Of a stretch of 64,000 nt of DNA, positions 9,689-19,590 are shown one piece after another. Source of the DNA: Rhodanobacter glycinis (lineage in GTDB: Bacteria; Pseudomonadota; Gammaproteobacteria; Xanthomonadales; Rhodanobacteraceae). Position numbers and translations under genes: made by a program. The DNA lies in contig NZ_RCZB01000002.1 in assembly GCF_006438785.1 (NCBI RefSeq), positions 310,001-374,000 of the forward strand. The letters run 5' to 3'. Under the pieces are notes generated by a model that was given only the letters and a program-made list of their open reading frames with translations, searched no databases and was not told the origin of the DNA. Position 1 is the stretch's first letter, and each line of letters starts with the position of its first letter.

Positions 9689-11101
9689 TCAGGCGCGGCC
9701 GTAGACGTCGTCGAAGCGCACGATGTCGTCCTCACCCAGATAGCTGCCGGACTGCACCTCGATCAGCTCCAGCGCCACCTTGCCCGGATTGCGCAAGCGA
9801 TGCTTGCTGCCGAGCGGGATATAGGTGCTCTGGTTTTCGCCAAGCAGGAACACCTTGTCGTCGCAGGTCACCTCGGCGGTGCCGGAGACCACGATCCAGT
9901 GTTCGGCGCGGTGATGGTGCTTCTGCAGGCTCAGGCTGGCACCGGGCTTCACCACGATACGCTTGACTTGGAAACGCTCGCCCGATTCCAGCGAGTCGTA
10001 GCTGCCCCACGGCCGATGCACCACCCGATGCAGCGAATGCTCGCTACGGCCGGCGGCCTTGAGCTGTTCGACGATCTTCTTGACGTCCTGGGCGGCATCG
10101 CGGTGTGCCACCAGGGTGGCATCGGCCGTGGTCACCACGATCAGGTCGTCCACGCCGACGGTGGCGAGCAGGTGGCGGTCGTGCGAGCGCAGCAACGAGT
10201 TGCGCGTGTCTACCGCCATGGTGTCGCCTTCGCGCACGTTGCCTTGCGCATCCCGGTCGCCGGTCAGCCATAGCGCCGCCCACGAACCGATGTCGCTCCA
10301 CACGCAGCTGACCGGAATCACCGCGGCGCGTGTGGTCTTCTCCATCACCGCGTAATCGATCGACTTGTCCGCTGCCTGCGCAAATGCATCGTGGTCGATG
10401 CGCACGAAGTCGAGATCGACCGACGCCTTCGCATGGGCATCGCGCACGGCGGCGAGCATCGCCGGCGCGTGGGCGTGCAGTTCCTCCAGATAACGCGAGG
10501 CCTTGAACAGGAACATGCCCGAGTTCCAGTCGTAGCCGCCATCGGCGAGGTACGACTCGGCGGTAGCCAGGTCGGGCTTCTCGACGAACTGTTCCACCCG
10601 GTAACCGTGGCCATCGATGGCTTCGGCGCGACGGATGTAGCCGAAGCCGGTTTCCGCCCGGTCCGGACGCACGCCGAATGTCACCAGCCAGCCTTGTTCG
10701 GCCAGTGGCATGGCCTGTTTCACCGCATCGACAAACGCCGCGGTGTCACCGATCAGATGATCGGCAGGCAGCACCAGCAACAGCGCATCGGCATCGCGTT
10801 CGAGCGCCTGCAGCGCACCCAGGGCGATGGCCGGTGCCGTGTTGCGCGCCAGTGGCTCCAGCACGATGGTGGCGCCCCCGACACCGGCTTCGAGCAACTG
10901 CTCGGCGGCGAGGAAACGATGGTCTTCGCTGGCCACCACGATCGGTGCAGCCACCTGCGGCAACTGCCGGGTGCGAGCGAGCGTCTGCTGAAACAGCGTG
11001 CCCTTGCCGGCCAGCGCGAGGAATTGTTTGGGCAGGTTCTTGCGTGATACCGGCCAGAGCCGGGTGCCGCTGCCGCCACTGAGGATGAGGGGAATCAACA
11101 T
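9689..11101 (-). CDS. manC: Mannose-1-phosphate guanylyltransferase / mannose-6-phosphate isomerase
   Basis: Bifunctional enzyme (type II PMI; also called xanB, algA or cpsB) that isomerises fructose-6-P to mannose-6-P and makes GDP-mannose from mannose-1-P. The 470-residue product starts MLIPLILSGGSGTRLWPVS, the nucleotidyltransferase signature, and contains FVEKPD. Its C-terminal cupin domain (about 320-465) carries PWGSYDSL and the metal-binding run KHHHRAEHWIVVSG. It lies 18 bases downstream of rfbD on the same strand and probably belongs to the rfb operon. The intermediate step, mannose-6-P to mannose-1-P, needs a phosphomannomutase. In this window only a truncated copy of that gene is present (33.4 kb). 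Confidence 0.94.
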   Translation of the reverse strand: MLIPLILSGGSGTRLWPVSRKNLPKQFLALAGKGTLFQQTLARTRQLPQVAAPIVVASEDHRFLAAEQLLEAGVGGATIVLEPLARNTAPAIALGALQALERDADALLLVLPADHLIGDTAAFVDAVKQAMPLAEQGWLVTFGVRPDRAETGFGYIRRAEAIDGHGYRVEQFVEKPDLATAESYLADGGYDWNSGMFLFKASRYLEELHAHAPAMLAAVRDAHAKASVDLDFVRIDHDAFAQAADKSIDYAVMEKTTRAAVIPVSCVWSDIGSWAALWLTGDRDAQGNVREGDTMAVDTRNSLLRSHDRHLLATVGVDDLIVVTTADATLVAHRDAAQDVKKIVEQLKAAGRSEHSLHRVVHRPWGSYDSLESGERFQVKRIVVKPGASLSLQKHHHRAEHWIVVSGTAEVTCDDKVFLLGENQSTYIPLGSKHRLRNPGKVALELIEVQSGSYLGEDDIVRFDDVYGRA

Positions 11102-11119
11102 GGGCCTGGGTCCTTGGGT

Positions 11120-12055
11120 TCAGTGCGCGGCGGTAGCGAGCCGGTGCATCACGTCGTGGAGGCCATGTTGCCAGTCGGGCAGCTGAAAATCGAATAGCTG
11201 CTGGAAGTCGCGATTGTCCAGCAATGACCAGGCCGGGCGCACGGCCGGGGTGGGGAATTCGGCGCTGCCGATAGCGACCACCCGCGGCGCGCGCGCGAGC
11301 AGACCTTGTTCGGTGGCCTGCTCGAAAATGGCGCTGGCGAAGCCGTGCCAGCTGGTGGCGCCGCTGGCAACCAGGTGATGCGTGCCGACGAGTTCACGAC
11401 GCTGCGTGGCGCTGGCGAGTTGCCAGCGATCGAGCGCAGCGAGGCTGGCGTTGACGATCAGCGCGGTGTCGGTCGGTGCGCCGTGTTGGTCGGCGACCAC
11501 GCGCAGTTCCTCGCGCTCGGCGCCAAGGCGCAGCATGGTGCGCAGAAAGTTGTGGCCGTGCGCGGCATACACCCACGCCGTGCGAAAGGTCAGGTGATCG
11601 GCACCGCTGCCGCGCAACGCCTGTTCGCCGGCCAGCTTGCTGCGGCCGTAGGCACCCAGCGGGCCGGTGGGTGCATCGACGGCGTAGGGCTGTGACTGGC
11701 TGCCGTCGAACACGTAATCGGTCGAGTAGTGCAGTACCAGCGCAGCGTGTGCCGCCGCCCAGGTGCCGAGCACTCCAACCGCTTCGCCATTGACACGGGT
11801 GGCCAGCGCTTCTTCCTGTTCCGCGCGATCGACCGCGGTATAGGCGGCGGCGTTGATGATCAACTGCGGCTGCACGCGGTCGAGCAATGCCGGCAGGCTG
11901 GCCGGGTCGGCGAGGTCGGCGACTTCACCATGACCACCATGCCACAGCACGCCATCGCGGCTGGCGGCAATCAGCTCGCCGCGTGTGGCCAGTCCGGCGT
12001 GCTCCAGAAACGTGCGTCCCAGCTGGCCATTGGCGCCCAGCAGCAGGATTCTCAC
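11120..12055 (-). CDS. rfbD: dTDP-4-dehydrorhamnose reductase
   Basis: Last enzyme of dTDP-L-rhamnose synthesis; it reduces dTDP-4-dehydro-L-rhamnose with NAD(P)H. The 311-residue extended SDR starts [16 protein letters not shown] (GxxGxxG). It has the nucleotide loop NAAAYTAVDRAEQE and the Tyr-Lys pair in GAYGRSKLAGE. The start is GTG 12053-12055, overlapping the rfbC stop by four bases (GTGA). The order rfbB-rfbA-rfbC-rfbD with overlapping ends marks one translationally coupled operon. Confidence 0.95.
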   Translation of the reverse strand: MRILLLGANGQLGRTFLEHAGLATRGELIAASRDGVLWHGGHGEVADLADPASLPALLDRVQPQLIINAAAYTAVDRAEQEEALATRVNGEAVGVLGTWAAAHAALVLHYSTDYVFDGSQSQPYAVDAPTGPLGAYGRSKLAGEQALRGSGADHLTFRTAWVYAAHGHNFLRTMLRLGAEREELRVVADQHGAPTDTALIVNASLAALDRWQLASATQRRELVGTHHLVASGATSWHGFASAIFEQATEQGLLARAPRVVAIGSAEFPTPAVRPAWSLLDNRDFQQLFDFQLPDWQHGLHDVMHRLATAAH

Positions 12056-12609
12056 GGCACGAAGACCGGCAGCCGCTCGGGTGCGACATCCTTCAGCAAC
12101 GGCGTCCTGCCATCCTTGTCCGACAGCAGCGGATCGCTCAGCGGCCAGTCGATGCCCAGCTCAGCGTCATTCCAGCGAATGCCTGCATCGGCCTTCGCGT
12201 CGTACAACGCGGTGCACTGATAGGTGAACGTGGCGAATTCGGACAGCACGCAGAAACCGTGGGCAAAACCTTCCGGCACCCAGAAGTGGCGATGGTTGTC
12301 GGCGGTCAGCATCACACCGACCGACTCCCCGAACGTGGGCGAGCCGCGGCGGATGTCGACGGCCACGTCATACACCTCGCCTTCAAGCACGCTGACCAGC
12401 TTGCCCTGCGGATTCGGCCACTGGTAATGCAGGCCGCGCAGCACACCGCGCGCCGAGCGCGAGACGTTGGACTGCACGAAGCGGTGGTCGACACCGGCCG
12501 CGCGGTACTTTGCCTCGTTGTAGCTCTCATAGAAGAAGCCGCGGGCATCGCCGAACACCTGCGGTTCGAGGATCAAGGCACCGGGCAGGGCGGTCTCAAT
12601 GACTTTCAT
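12052..12609 (-). CDS. rfbC: dTDP-4-dehydrorhamnose 3,5-epimerase
   Basis: Epimerises C3 and C5 of dTDP-4-keto-6-deoxyglucose. The 185-residue cupin starts [17 protein letters not shown]. It has the family motifs [19 protein letters not shown] (catalytic His), [16 protein letters not shown] and [12 protein letters not shown] 12607-12609 overlaps the rfbA stop (ATGA). The reading frame stays open further upstream, but that extension lies inside rfbA and is not homologous to the family. Confidence 0.96.
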   Translation of the reverse strand: MKVIETALPGALILEPQVFGDARGFFYESYNEAKYRAAGVDHRFVQSNVSRSARGVLRGLHYQWPNPQGKLVSVLEGEVYDVAVDIRRGSPTFGESVGVMLTADNHRHFWVPEGFAHGFCVLSEFATFTYQCTALYDAKADAGIRWNDAELGIDWPLSDPLLSDKDGRTPLLKDVAPERLPVFVP

Positions 12610-13493
12610 CGGACGTGGCCCTGCCGGGTCAGCTGCTGCAGGTACTGGCCGTAGCCGGTCTTCGCCAGCGGCGCGGCCAGCGCGAGCAACTGCTCGGTGT
12701 CGATCCAGCCGTTGACGTAGGCGATCTCCTCCGGGCAACACACCTTGAGCCCCTGTCGGTTTTCGATCGTCTCGATATAGTTTCCCGCCTCCATCAATGA
12801 ATCGTGCGTACCGGTGTCCAGCCACGCAAAGCCGCGGCCGAGTTGTTCCAGGTGCAGCGAGTTGTCGTCGAGGTAGCAACGGTTGAGGTCGGTGATTTCC
12901 AGTTCGCCGCGCACTGAAGGTTTCAGCGAGGCGGCATAATCGCAGACGCGGCCATCATAGAAATACAGGCCGGTGACGGCGTAGTTCGACTTCGGCTGAG
13001 CCGGTTTTTCGTCCAGCCCGATCACCCGTCCGGCGGCATCGAACTCGGCCACGCCATAGCGTTCCGGGTCCTTCACCCAGTAGCCGAATACGGTGGCGCC
13101 GTGTTCGCGCGAGGCAGCGCGCTTGAGTCGCTCGGTCAGGCCCACGCCGTAGAAGATGTTGTCGCCCAGCACCAGGCAGCTGGGCTGGCCGCCGACAAAA
13201 TCGCGGCCGATGGTGAACGCCTGAGCCAAGCCGTCAGGCGAGGGCTGCACGGCGTACTGGATGTCCAGGCCCCACTGCGAGCCGTCGCCCAGCAGGCGCT
13301 GGAACATCTCCTGCTCGTGCGGCGTGTTGATCATCAATACTTCGCGGATGCCGGCCAGCATCAGCGTGGCCAGCGGATAGTAGATCATCGGCTTGTCGTA
13401 CACTGGCAGCAGCTGCTTGCTGACCGCGCGGGTGATCGGATACAGCCGGGTGCCGGAACCGCCGGCGAGGATGATGCCTTTCTGTGTCGTCAT
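12606..13493 (-). CDS. rfbA: Glucose-1-phosphate thymidylyltransferase
   Basis: Makes dTDP-glucose from dTTP and glucose-1-P, the first step of the dTDP-rhamnose pathway. The 295-residue protein has the nucleotidyltransferase signature [16 protein letters not shown], the motif KPMIYYPL, the metal/substrate loop [10 protein letters not shown] and the substrate motif [14 protein letters not shown]. Length and motifs are standard. The start ATG 13491-13493 overlaps the rfbB stop. dTDP-glucose also feeds any other dTDP-deoxysugar route in the neighbouring O-antigen locus. Confidence 0.96.
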   Translation of the reverse strand: MTTQKGIILAGGSGTRLYPITRAVSKQLLPVYDKPMIYYPLATLMLAGIREVLMINTPHEQEMFQRLLGDGSQWGLDIQYAVQPSPDGLAQAFTIGRDFVGGQPSCLVLGDNIFYGVGLTERLKRAASREHGATVFGYWVKDPERYGVAEFDAAGRVIGLDEKPAQPKSNYAVTGLYFYDGRVCDYAASLKPSVRGELEITDLNRCYLDDNSLHLEQLGRGFAWLDTGTHDSLMEAGNYIETIENRQGLKVCCPEEIAYVNGWIDTEQLLALAAPLAKTGYGQYLQQLTRQGHVR

Positions 13494-14560
13494 GAGCCGA
13501 GGCGCTCCATCCGATAGCTGCCGTCCAGCACGCGCTGGCTCCATGGCTGGTTGGCAAGATACCAGTCCACCGTCTGCGCGATGCCGGTTTCAAACGTGTG
13601 CGTGGGCCGCCAGCCCAGCTCATCCTGCAGCTTGCTGGAATCGATCGCGTAACGGCGATCGTGGCCGGGGCGATCCTTGACGTAGGTGATCAGCGACTCG
13701 CGCCGACGCCCGTCGGTCAGCGGCTGACGCTGATCAAGCAGCGCGCAAATCACCTTCACCACGGCGATGTTTTCGCGCTCGGCATTGCCGCCCACGTTGT
13801 AGGTCTCGCCGATGCGGCCAGCGTCCAGCACGCGGCGGATCGCGCCGCAGTGGTCGCCCACGAACAGCCAGTCACGGATGTTCCGGCCGTCGCCGTACAC
13901 CGGCAGCGGTTCCCCGGTCAGCGCCTTCTGGATGATCAGCGGGATGAGTTTTTCCGGAAACTGGTACGGCCCGTAGTTGTTCGAGCAGTTGGTGGTCAGC
14001 GTGGGTAGGCCGTACGTGTGCTGGAACGCGCGCACCAGGTGGTCGGATGCCGCCTTCGACGCGGAGTAAGGCGAGTTCGGCGCGTAAGGCGTGGTTTCGG
14101 TGAACTTGCCTTCGGCACCGAGCGAACCGTAGACCTCGTCGGTCGACACGTGCAGGAAGCGGAATCCGTCGCGGGCGCTGCCTTCGAGCCCGCGCCAGTA
14201 GTCGCGCGAGCTCTCCAGCAGGCCCAGCGTGCCGACCACGTTGGTCTGCACGAACTCGGCCGGACCATCGATCGAGCGGTCCACATGCGACTCGGCGGCG
14301 AAGTTGACCACGGCATCGGGGCGATGCTCGGCCAGCAACCGGGCTACCAGTGCGCGGTCGCCGATGTCGCCGTGCACGAACACATGGCGCTCATGGCCGG
14401 CCAGCGAGGCCAGCGTGTCGGGGTTGCCGGCGTAGGTCAGTTTGTCCAGGTTCACCACGCGCAGCCCGTCGGCCACCGCCTGCAGTACGAAATTGGCGCC
14501 GATAAAGCCGGCGCCACCGGTGACCAGAAGGGTTTTGACGCCTGCGGGGGAGTGATTCAT
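13490..14560 (-). CDS. rfbB: dTDP-glucose 4,6-dehydratase
   Basis: Converts dTDP-glucose to dTDP-4-keto-6-deoxyglucose. The 356-residue extended SDR has the NAD-binding motif [11 protein letters not shown], the family motif [11 protein letters not shown], the catalytic STDEVYG, and YSASKAASD with the Tyr-Lys pair. The start is ATG 14558-14560 ([10 protein letters not shown]). The open frame continues upstream through non-conserved sequence, which I rejected. It is the first gene of the minus-strand rfbBACD-manC operon. Its promoter should lie in the 268-base gap shared with the divergent metB-like gene; no clear hexamers were seen there. Confidence 0.96.
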   Translation of the reverse strand: MNHSPAGVKTLLVTGGAGFIGANFVLQAVADGLRVVNLDKLTYAGNPDTLASLAGHERHVFVHGDIGDRALVARLLAEHRPDAVVNFAAESHVDRSIDGPAEFVQTNVVGTLGLLESSRDYWRGLEGSARDGFRFLHVSTDEVYGSLGAEGKFTETTPYAPNSPYSASKAASDHLVRAFQHTYGLPTLTTNCSNNYGPYQFPEKLIPLIIQKALTGEPLPVYGDGRNIRDWLFVGDHCGAIRRVLDAGRIGETYNVGGNAERENIAVVKVICALLDQRQPLTDGRRRESLITYVKDRPGHDRRYAIDSSKLQDELGWRPTHTFETGIAQTVDWYLANQPWSQRVLDGSYRMERLGS

Positions 14561-14828
14561 CAAGTACGTCCATGAGAGGGCAGGGGACGGTCGGGCGATG
14601 CGATGGCCCGGCAGCCGGCAAATGATGCCCGTTCCGGGCACCGCGGCCAAGCGCAGGGCCATGCAGGCGACGACGCAAGGGCAAAAAAACGCGGCGTTTA
14701 ACGGCGCATTTTGCGCAGGACTATCTGAACGCCAAATTCCTGCACGGTCGGCAAGTGTCTGCGTAAAGGCTAAGATGAGCGACTTTACAACGTAGACGCA
14801 CCCCGCCACGCGGGCTGTGAGGAAGCCG

Positions 14829-15992
14829 ATGAAAGCTGCCGCAAAGCAAGTCCATGGCATGGGCACCCGCGCGATCCACGCCGGACAACACCCCGACCCC
14901 AGCACCGGCGCCATCATGACGCCCATCTATGCCACCTCGACATACGTGCAGGAGAGCCCGGGCAAGCACAAGGGCTACGAATACTCGCGCACACAGAACC
15001 CGACGCGGATGGCCTACGAGCGCTGCGTGGCCGACCTGGAAGGCGGTGTGGCCGGCTTTGCGTTTGCCTCAGGCCTGGCCGCGGCGGCGACCGTGCTGGA
15101 CCTGCTCGATTCGGGCAGCCACGTGATTGCCATGGACGACCTCTATGGCGGCACCTACCGCCTGTTTGAGAAAGTGCGCCGGCGTTCGGCCGGGCTGGAC
15201 TTCAGCTTCGTCGACCTCAACGATGGCAAGGCGCTCAAGGCAGCGCTGAAACCCAGTACGCGAATGATCTGGGCCGAGACCCCGACCAATCCGATGCTGA
15301 AGCTGGTCGACCTGGCCAAGGTCGCCGCGTTCGCCAAGAAGCACGGCCTGATCCTGGTGGTGGACAACACGTTCTGCTCGCCAATGATCCAGCGTCCGCT
15401 GGAGTATGGCGCGGACCTGGTGCTGCATTCGGCCACCAAGTACCTCAATGGGCATTCCGACATGGTCGGCGGCATCGTGGTTGCCGGCAGCAAGGAGCTC
15501 GCCGAGCAGATGGGCTTCCTGCAGAACTCGGTCGGCGCCGTCGCCGGACCTTTCGATTCATTCCTCGCCATGCGAGGCCTGAAGACCCTGCACCTGCGCA
15601 TGAAGGCGCACTGCGAAAGCGCGCTGGAGCTGGCGAAGTGGCTGGAAAAGCACCCGGCGGTCGAGCGCGTGATCTACCCTGGCCTCAAGAGCCATCCGCA
15701 GCATGCCCTGGCCAAGCGCCAGATGGACGGCTTCGGCGGCATCATCACGATCGAAGTGAAAGGTGGCCTGAAAAAGGCCCGTCGCATGCTCGAACGCTGC
15801 GAACTGTTCGCACTGGCCGAATCCCTCGGCGGCGTCGAAAGCCTGATCGAACACCCCGCCATCATGACCCACGCCTCGGTCCCGGCGGCCAACCGCAAGC
15901 GGCTGGGCATCAGTGATGGGCTGATCCGGTTGTCGGTGGGGGTGGAGGATGTGGAAGATCTTCGTCGAGAATTGGATGTTGCGCTTGCATGA
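14829..15992 (+). CDS. metB: Cystathionine gamma-lyase / gamma-synthase family PLP enzyme
   Basis: A 387-residue Cys/Met-metabolism PLP enzyme. Motifs: YEYSRTQNPTR, FASGLAAAATVLDLLDSG, the DNTFCSPMIQRPLEYGADL stretch, and HSATKYLNGHSD with the PLP lysine. With cystathionine beta-synthase in the same window, a gamma-lyase role (cystathionine to cysteine) is attractive. Gamma-synthase activity cannot be excluded by sequence reading. ATG 14829 has GAGGAA just upstream, favouring it over an in-frame start at 14817. In Xanthomonas this gene is the conserved left border of the variable LPS locus; the right border, etfA/etfB, lies at 33.6-35.4 kb, matching that arrangement. Confidence 0.9.
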   Translation: MKAAAKQVHGMGTRAIHAGQHPDPSTGAIMTPIYATSTYVQESPGKHKGYEYSRTQNPTRMAYERCVADLEGGVAGFAFASGLAAAATVLDLLDSGSHVIAMDDLYGGTYRLFEKVRRRSAGLDFSFVDLNDGKALKAALKPSTRMIWAETPTNPMLKLVDLAKVAAFAKKHGLILVVDNTFCSPMIQRPLEYGADLVLHSATKYLNGHSDMVGGIVVAGSKELAEQMGFLQNSVGAVAGPFDSFLAMRGLKTLHLRMKAHCESALELAKWLEKHPAVERVIYPGLKSHPQHALAKRQMDGFGGIITIEVKGGLKKARRMLERCELFALAESLGGVESLIEHPAIMTHASVPAANRKRLGISDGLIRLSVGVEDVEDLRRELDVALA

Positions 15993-16152
15993 CGGGCGCG
16001 CTGAAAAGTCTGTGCTATTCAGCCAGGTGCTTTCGACACGCAGCAACAAGATGCAATCACATCGTGGGCCGTGTAAGCGAGGCGGCGGCATGGGTTGGCA
16101 TGCCTGAAACATGCCGGCCGTCTTCGAAACGCCAGACAGGATATTTGAGCAA

Positions 16153-16959
16153 ATGAGTTGGCTATTGAAACCCGTTGCGGCACTGAGGGAATACCGGTCG
16201 CTGACGTTCGAGCTGACCAAGCGCGACGTGCTTGGGCGCTATCGAGGTGCCAGTTTCGGCCTGCTCTGGTCATTGATCAGCCCCTTCCTCCTGCTATGCG
16301 TTTACACCTTTGCCTTCGGGACGGTCATGGGTGGGCGCTGGCCTCAGATCGGCAATGGCCACGCACATTATTCGATCATTCTCTTTGCCGGCATGATTGT
16401 TCACGGCTTTCTATCCGAGTGCATAAATCGCTCGCCGCAACTGATCATCGGCAACCCCAACTTCGTGAAGCGGGTCATTTTCCCCCTGGAAATTCTGCCG
16501 TGGCCGATGGTGCTTTCAGCGTTGTTTCACACTTTCATGAATGTCGTCGTGTTCATCGCACTTCGGTTGTTCATGGACGGCCAGTTCTCCTGGACCATTG
16601 TCATGCTTCCGTTGGTCATGCTTCCGCTGATTATCCTGGCCTTGGGGGTGTCGTGGTTTCTCGCGTCGGCGGGTGTCTATATGCGTGATATTGGTCAGGT
16701 GACGGGGGTACTGACGATGGCACTCCTTTTCCTCTCGTCCGCGATGATGCCCCTCGAATCAGTGCCTGCATCGTATCGCTGGGTGTATGCAGCCAATCCC
16801 CTGACTTTCATCATCGATCAGGCGCGCAATGTCATGCTGTGGGATCGCATGCCAGATTGGGCTGGGCTGGGCATCTACCTGCTGGTCGCGCTGACCGTGA
16901 TGTATCTCGGCCGTGCGTGGTTCATGGCCACCCGGAAAGGATTCGCGGATGTCCTCTGA
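16153..16959 (+). CDS. wzm: O-antigen/polysaccharide ABC exporter permease (Wzm)
   Basis: A 268-residue ABC-2 type inner-membrane permease with about six transmembrane helices. It forms the channel that moves a finished, lipid-linked polysaccharide to the periplasm. Typical features are the N-terminal LTKRDVLGRYRGASFGLLWSL, the conserved ISPFLLLCVYTFAFG segment, and the late PASYRWVYAANPLTFIIDQAR motif. The start chosen is ATG 16153; ATG 16111 is in frame but has no ribosome-binding site. The ATP-binding partner overlaps its end by 11 bases. This pair shows the O-antigen is exported by the ABC route, not by Wzx/Wzy. Confidence 0.92.
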   Translation: MSWLLKPVAALREYRSLTFELTKRDVLGRYRGASFGLLWSLISPFLLLCVYTFAFGTVMGGRWPQIGNGHAHYSIILFAGMIVHGFLSECINRSPQLIIGNPNFVKRVIFPLEILPWPMVLSALFHTFMNVVVFIALRLFMDGQFSWTIVMLPLVMLPLIILALGVSWFLASAGVYMRDIGQVTGVLTMALLFLSSAMMPLESVPASYRWVYAANPLTFIIDQARNVMLWDRMPDWAGLGIYLLVALTVMYLGRAWFMATRKGFADVL

Positions 16960-18325
16960 AGCTGCCATTCAAGTGCGTGGTTTGTCCAAGGCCTTTCCTA
17001 TCTACAGCAAGCCGCATCACCGCTTGCTTCAGATGATTTCACCGGGCCCGAAAGATCGCTGGTATCGCGAATTTCGTGCCTTGCGCAATATCGATCTCAA
17101 TATCTCTCGCGGCGAGACCGTGGGAATTGTGGGACGCAACGGTTCCGGTAAGTCGACGCTGTTGCAACTTATCTGCGGGACGCTGACGCCAAGTGCCGGC
17201 GAGATCCAGGTCAACGGACGGATCGCCGCGTTGCTGGAACTGGGGGCGGGCTTCAATCCCGAATTCACCGGGCGCGAGAATGTCTTTCTCAATGCCACCG
17301 TGCTGGGATTGAAGCACGCAGAAATCGTCGAAAAATTCGACGAGATTGCTGCGTTTGCCGATATCGGGGATTTCATCGATCAGCCCGTAAAGAGCTACTC
17401 CAGCGGCATGTATGTGCGCCTGGCTTTTGCAGTCGCCATCAATGTCTCCCCGGAGATCCTGGTGGTAGACGAGGCACTGTCCGTGGGCGATGAAGGTTTC
17501 CAGCGGAAGTGCTTTGCTCGCATTGATGCGATCCGCGATTCGGGCGCAACAGTGCTGTTTGTCTCTCATTCCGCCAGTACCGTCGTGGATCTGTGCGACC
17601 GCGCGATCCTGCTTGACCGGGGCGAGTTGCTGGCTCAGGGTACGCCCAAGTATGTGGTGTCGCGTTATCAGAAATTGCTGTACGCGCCGACCGACCGGGT
17701 GGCGCAGATTCGCGAGGAGATTCGCGAATCGTCCGCAGAAGCTGCCGGGGCGTCCCGGCGGTTGTCCAGCCACGCGGAGCCTGGCGTGGTGTCAGCATCG
17801 GATTCACCATCTGTCGCGCCACGGGAAGAGGAAAGCCAGGCCTATTGGGAAGAGGGCATGGTTTCTTCGAGCACGGTCGTCTACGAAAATCGTGGCGCGG
17901 TGATCGAGGATCCGCATCTGCAGACGCTCGACGGAAATAAGGTCAATGTGCTGGTTCCCGGAGGCACCTACGTCTATGCCTATAAGGTTCGGCTGGAGCG
18001 TGCACTGGTGAACGTGCGATGCGGAATGATGATCCGTTCCATTACAGGCATCGAAGTAGGCGGCGCAGCCACCTCGACGCCGCAGGGCGGCGTGCCGGTA
18101 GTCGAGGCGGGCAAAATGCTCAATGTCCGTTTCCGCTTCAGGTGCCTGCTGACACCCGGCAGCTATTTTCTGAGTGCAGGGGTGCTCGCGACGCTTGGCG
18201 AAGGCGAGGAATACATTGACCGCCAGATTGACGTAGCCATGTTTCGGGTGATGCCTGCCGCAGATCGGCTTGCCACCGGCTTTGTCGACCTCGACGTTGT
18301 GCCGCAGTTGTCCGTTGCCCCATGA
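16949..18325 (+). CDS. wzt: O-antigen ABC exporter ATPase with C-terminal glycan-binding domain (Wzt)
   Basis: A 458-residue ATPase that powers Wzm. The nucleotide-binding domain (about 1-250) has Walker A GRNGSGKST, the Q-loop region LLELGAGFNPEFTGREN, the ABC signature YSSGMYVRLAFA and Walker B ILVVDEALSVGDE. After an Ala/Ser/Glu-rich linker comes an extra domain (about 300-455) matching the carbohydrate-binding C-terminal domain of Wzt. In studied systems that domain recognises a terminal modification at the non-reducing end of the O-chain. Its presence predicts that this O-antigen is capped. The next gene, a sulfotransferase, is the obvious capping candidate. The ATG at 16949 overlaps wzm. 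Confidence 0.92.
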   Translation: MSSEAAIQVRGLSKAFPIYSKPHHRLLQMISPGPKDRWYREFRALRNIDLNISRGETVGIVGRNGSGKSTLLQLICGTLTPSAGEIQVNGRIAALLELGAGFNPEFTGRENVFLNATVLGLKHAEIVEKFDEIAAFADIGDFIDQPVKSYSSGMYVRLAFAVAINVSPEILVVDEALSVGDEGFQRKCFARIDAIRDSGATVLFVSHSASTVVDLCDRAILLDRGELLAQGTPKYVVSRYQKLLYAPTDRVAQIREEIRESSAEAAGASRRLSSHAEPGVVSASDSPSVAPREEESQAYWEEGMVSSSTVVYENRGAVIEDPHLQTLDGNKVNVLVPGGTYVYAYKVRLERALVNVRCGMMIRSITGIEVGGAATSTPQGGVPVVEAGKMLNVRFRFRCLLTPGSYFLSAGVLATLGEGEEYIDRQIDVAMFRVMPAADRLATGFVDLDVVPQLSVAP

Positions 18326-19590
18326 ACGCAGGTACCTCCACCGCCATTCTTGTTGCAGGCATGCATCGCAGTGGCACTTCGGCGCTGACGGGTGCGTTGA
18401 AAGTGCTTGGCATATCGCTGGGTGACCATCTGCTCGCCCCCGGCGGTGACAACCCCAAGGGATACTGGGAGCATCAGGGCGCTGTCGAGATTCACGAACG
18501 ACTGCTGGTGACGCTGGATCGGCGTTGGGACGACGTTAGGCCACTACCGGACGCATGGCTTGCCAGCGATGCCGCACGGACGGCGCTGGCGGAAATTGAT
18601 GATCTGATTTCGCGGGAATTTGTGGCGGCGCCAGTATGGGCAGTGAAAGACCCGCGGATATGCAGGTTTCTACCGCTCTGGATCGAGGCATTGCAGGCCC
18701 GAGGCATTCGGCCGGTGGTTTTGTTTGCTGCCCGCAAGCCAAGTGAGGTGTCGGCATCGATAGCTGCCCGAAACCACTGGTCCGCACCTGTCAGCGAAAT
18801 GTTGTGGCTGCGACATGTGTTTGAAGCGGAAACTGCCAGTCGGTCGATGCCACGTACAGCAGTCATTTATGACGATCTTCTGGCAGACCCGGCCGCAACC
18901 GTCGCCACCGCGCTGGCACGACTCGATGTGGTGATTTCGCGGCCTACCGGGGGAGTGCAGGACGCCCTTGCAAAGTTCGTGGACAGCGCTGACCGGCATC
19001 ATGCGCATCCGGTCGCCGAAGGCGCCTCCAGTGCGCTGACACTGATAGCCGACACGGCTTATGCCTCGCTGACTGGAATTGCGCACGGCGGTGATGGCTG
19101 GCATCAGTTGCGGGAATGTGCAGCTCGATTCGAGGTGGAATGGCAGCACTGCGGTCCGGGCATAGAAGCGGTGGCCGAGATGGCGCATCGCTTCAGCGCC
19201 AACGAGGTCGCCGCAGGCATCGAAGCTAGCCGGCTCGCCAGTGACCTGAATGCGCAAATCCGGTGGTCGGAAGAGGCCGTACAAATACGCTCGGCCCTGC
19301 AGGCGAGTCACGACGAACTGGCCGTCAAGGCGCAGCACATCTCACTCGAACGTGATGGACTTTCCGCCGAGCTTCGGCAGGTGATGGGGGAGTTGGCGCA
19401 AACGCATTCCCAGTTGTCCATTGCTCAAGTCGAATCGGCGCGAGTGACGAAGCAATTACAGGATTCGCAGGCCGAAGCGCGCTCGTTTGCGGCCACGATC
19501 GAAGAAATGCTGCAGTCCCGCTCATGGAAGGTCACCAGACCCATGCGCGCGCTGGCGAGATTCCTCACCCCCAAGACCGGCCCCCGTTGA
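18322..19590 (+). CDS. Sulfotransferase with C-terminal coiled-coil tail
   Basis: A 422-residue protein that overlaps wzt by four bases (ATGA). The N-terminus AILVAGMHRSGTSALTGAL is the 5'-phosphosulfate-binding loop of PAPS-dependent sulfotransferases. A later segment (FAARKPSEVSASIAARN) fits the 3'-phosphate loop region. From about residue 295 to 398 the sequence is a charged heptad-like helix with few prolines, predicted coiled coil. It ends in a basic, possibly amphipathic segment, SRSWKVTRPMRALARFL. The family is clear; the acceptor is not. Position after wzt suggests sulfation of the O-chain. The PAPS needed would come from cysD-cysNC in this window. Confidence 0.8.
   Translation: MNAGTSTAILVAGMHRSGTSALTGALKVLGISLGDHLLAPGGDNPKGYWEHQGAVEIHERLLVTLDRRWDDVRPLPDAWLASDAARTALAEIDDLISREFVAAPVWAVKDPRICRFLPLWIEALQARGIRPVVLFAARKPSEVSASIAARNHWSAPVSEMLWLRHVFEAETASRSMPRTAVIYDDLLADPAATVATALARLDVVISRPTGGVQDALAKFVDSADRHHAHPVAEGASSALTLIADTAYASLTGIAHGGDGWHQLRECAARFEVEWQHCGPGIEAVAEMAHRFSANEVAAGIEASRLASDLNAQIRWSEEAVQIRSALQASHDELAVKAQHISLERDGLSAELRQVMGELAQTHSQLSIAQVESARVTKQLQDSQAEARSFAATIEEMLQSRSWKVTRPMRALARFLTPKTGPR

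Noticed and set aside
12610..12879. N-terminal extension of rfbC to 275 codons
   Set aside because: It lies inside rfbA in another frame; the epimerase family starts at MKVIE.
14561..14926. N-terminal extension of rfbB to 478 codons
   Set aside because: Extension overlaps the divergent metB-like gene and has no similarity to dehydratases.
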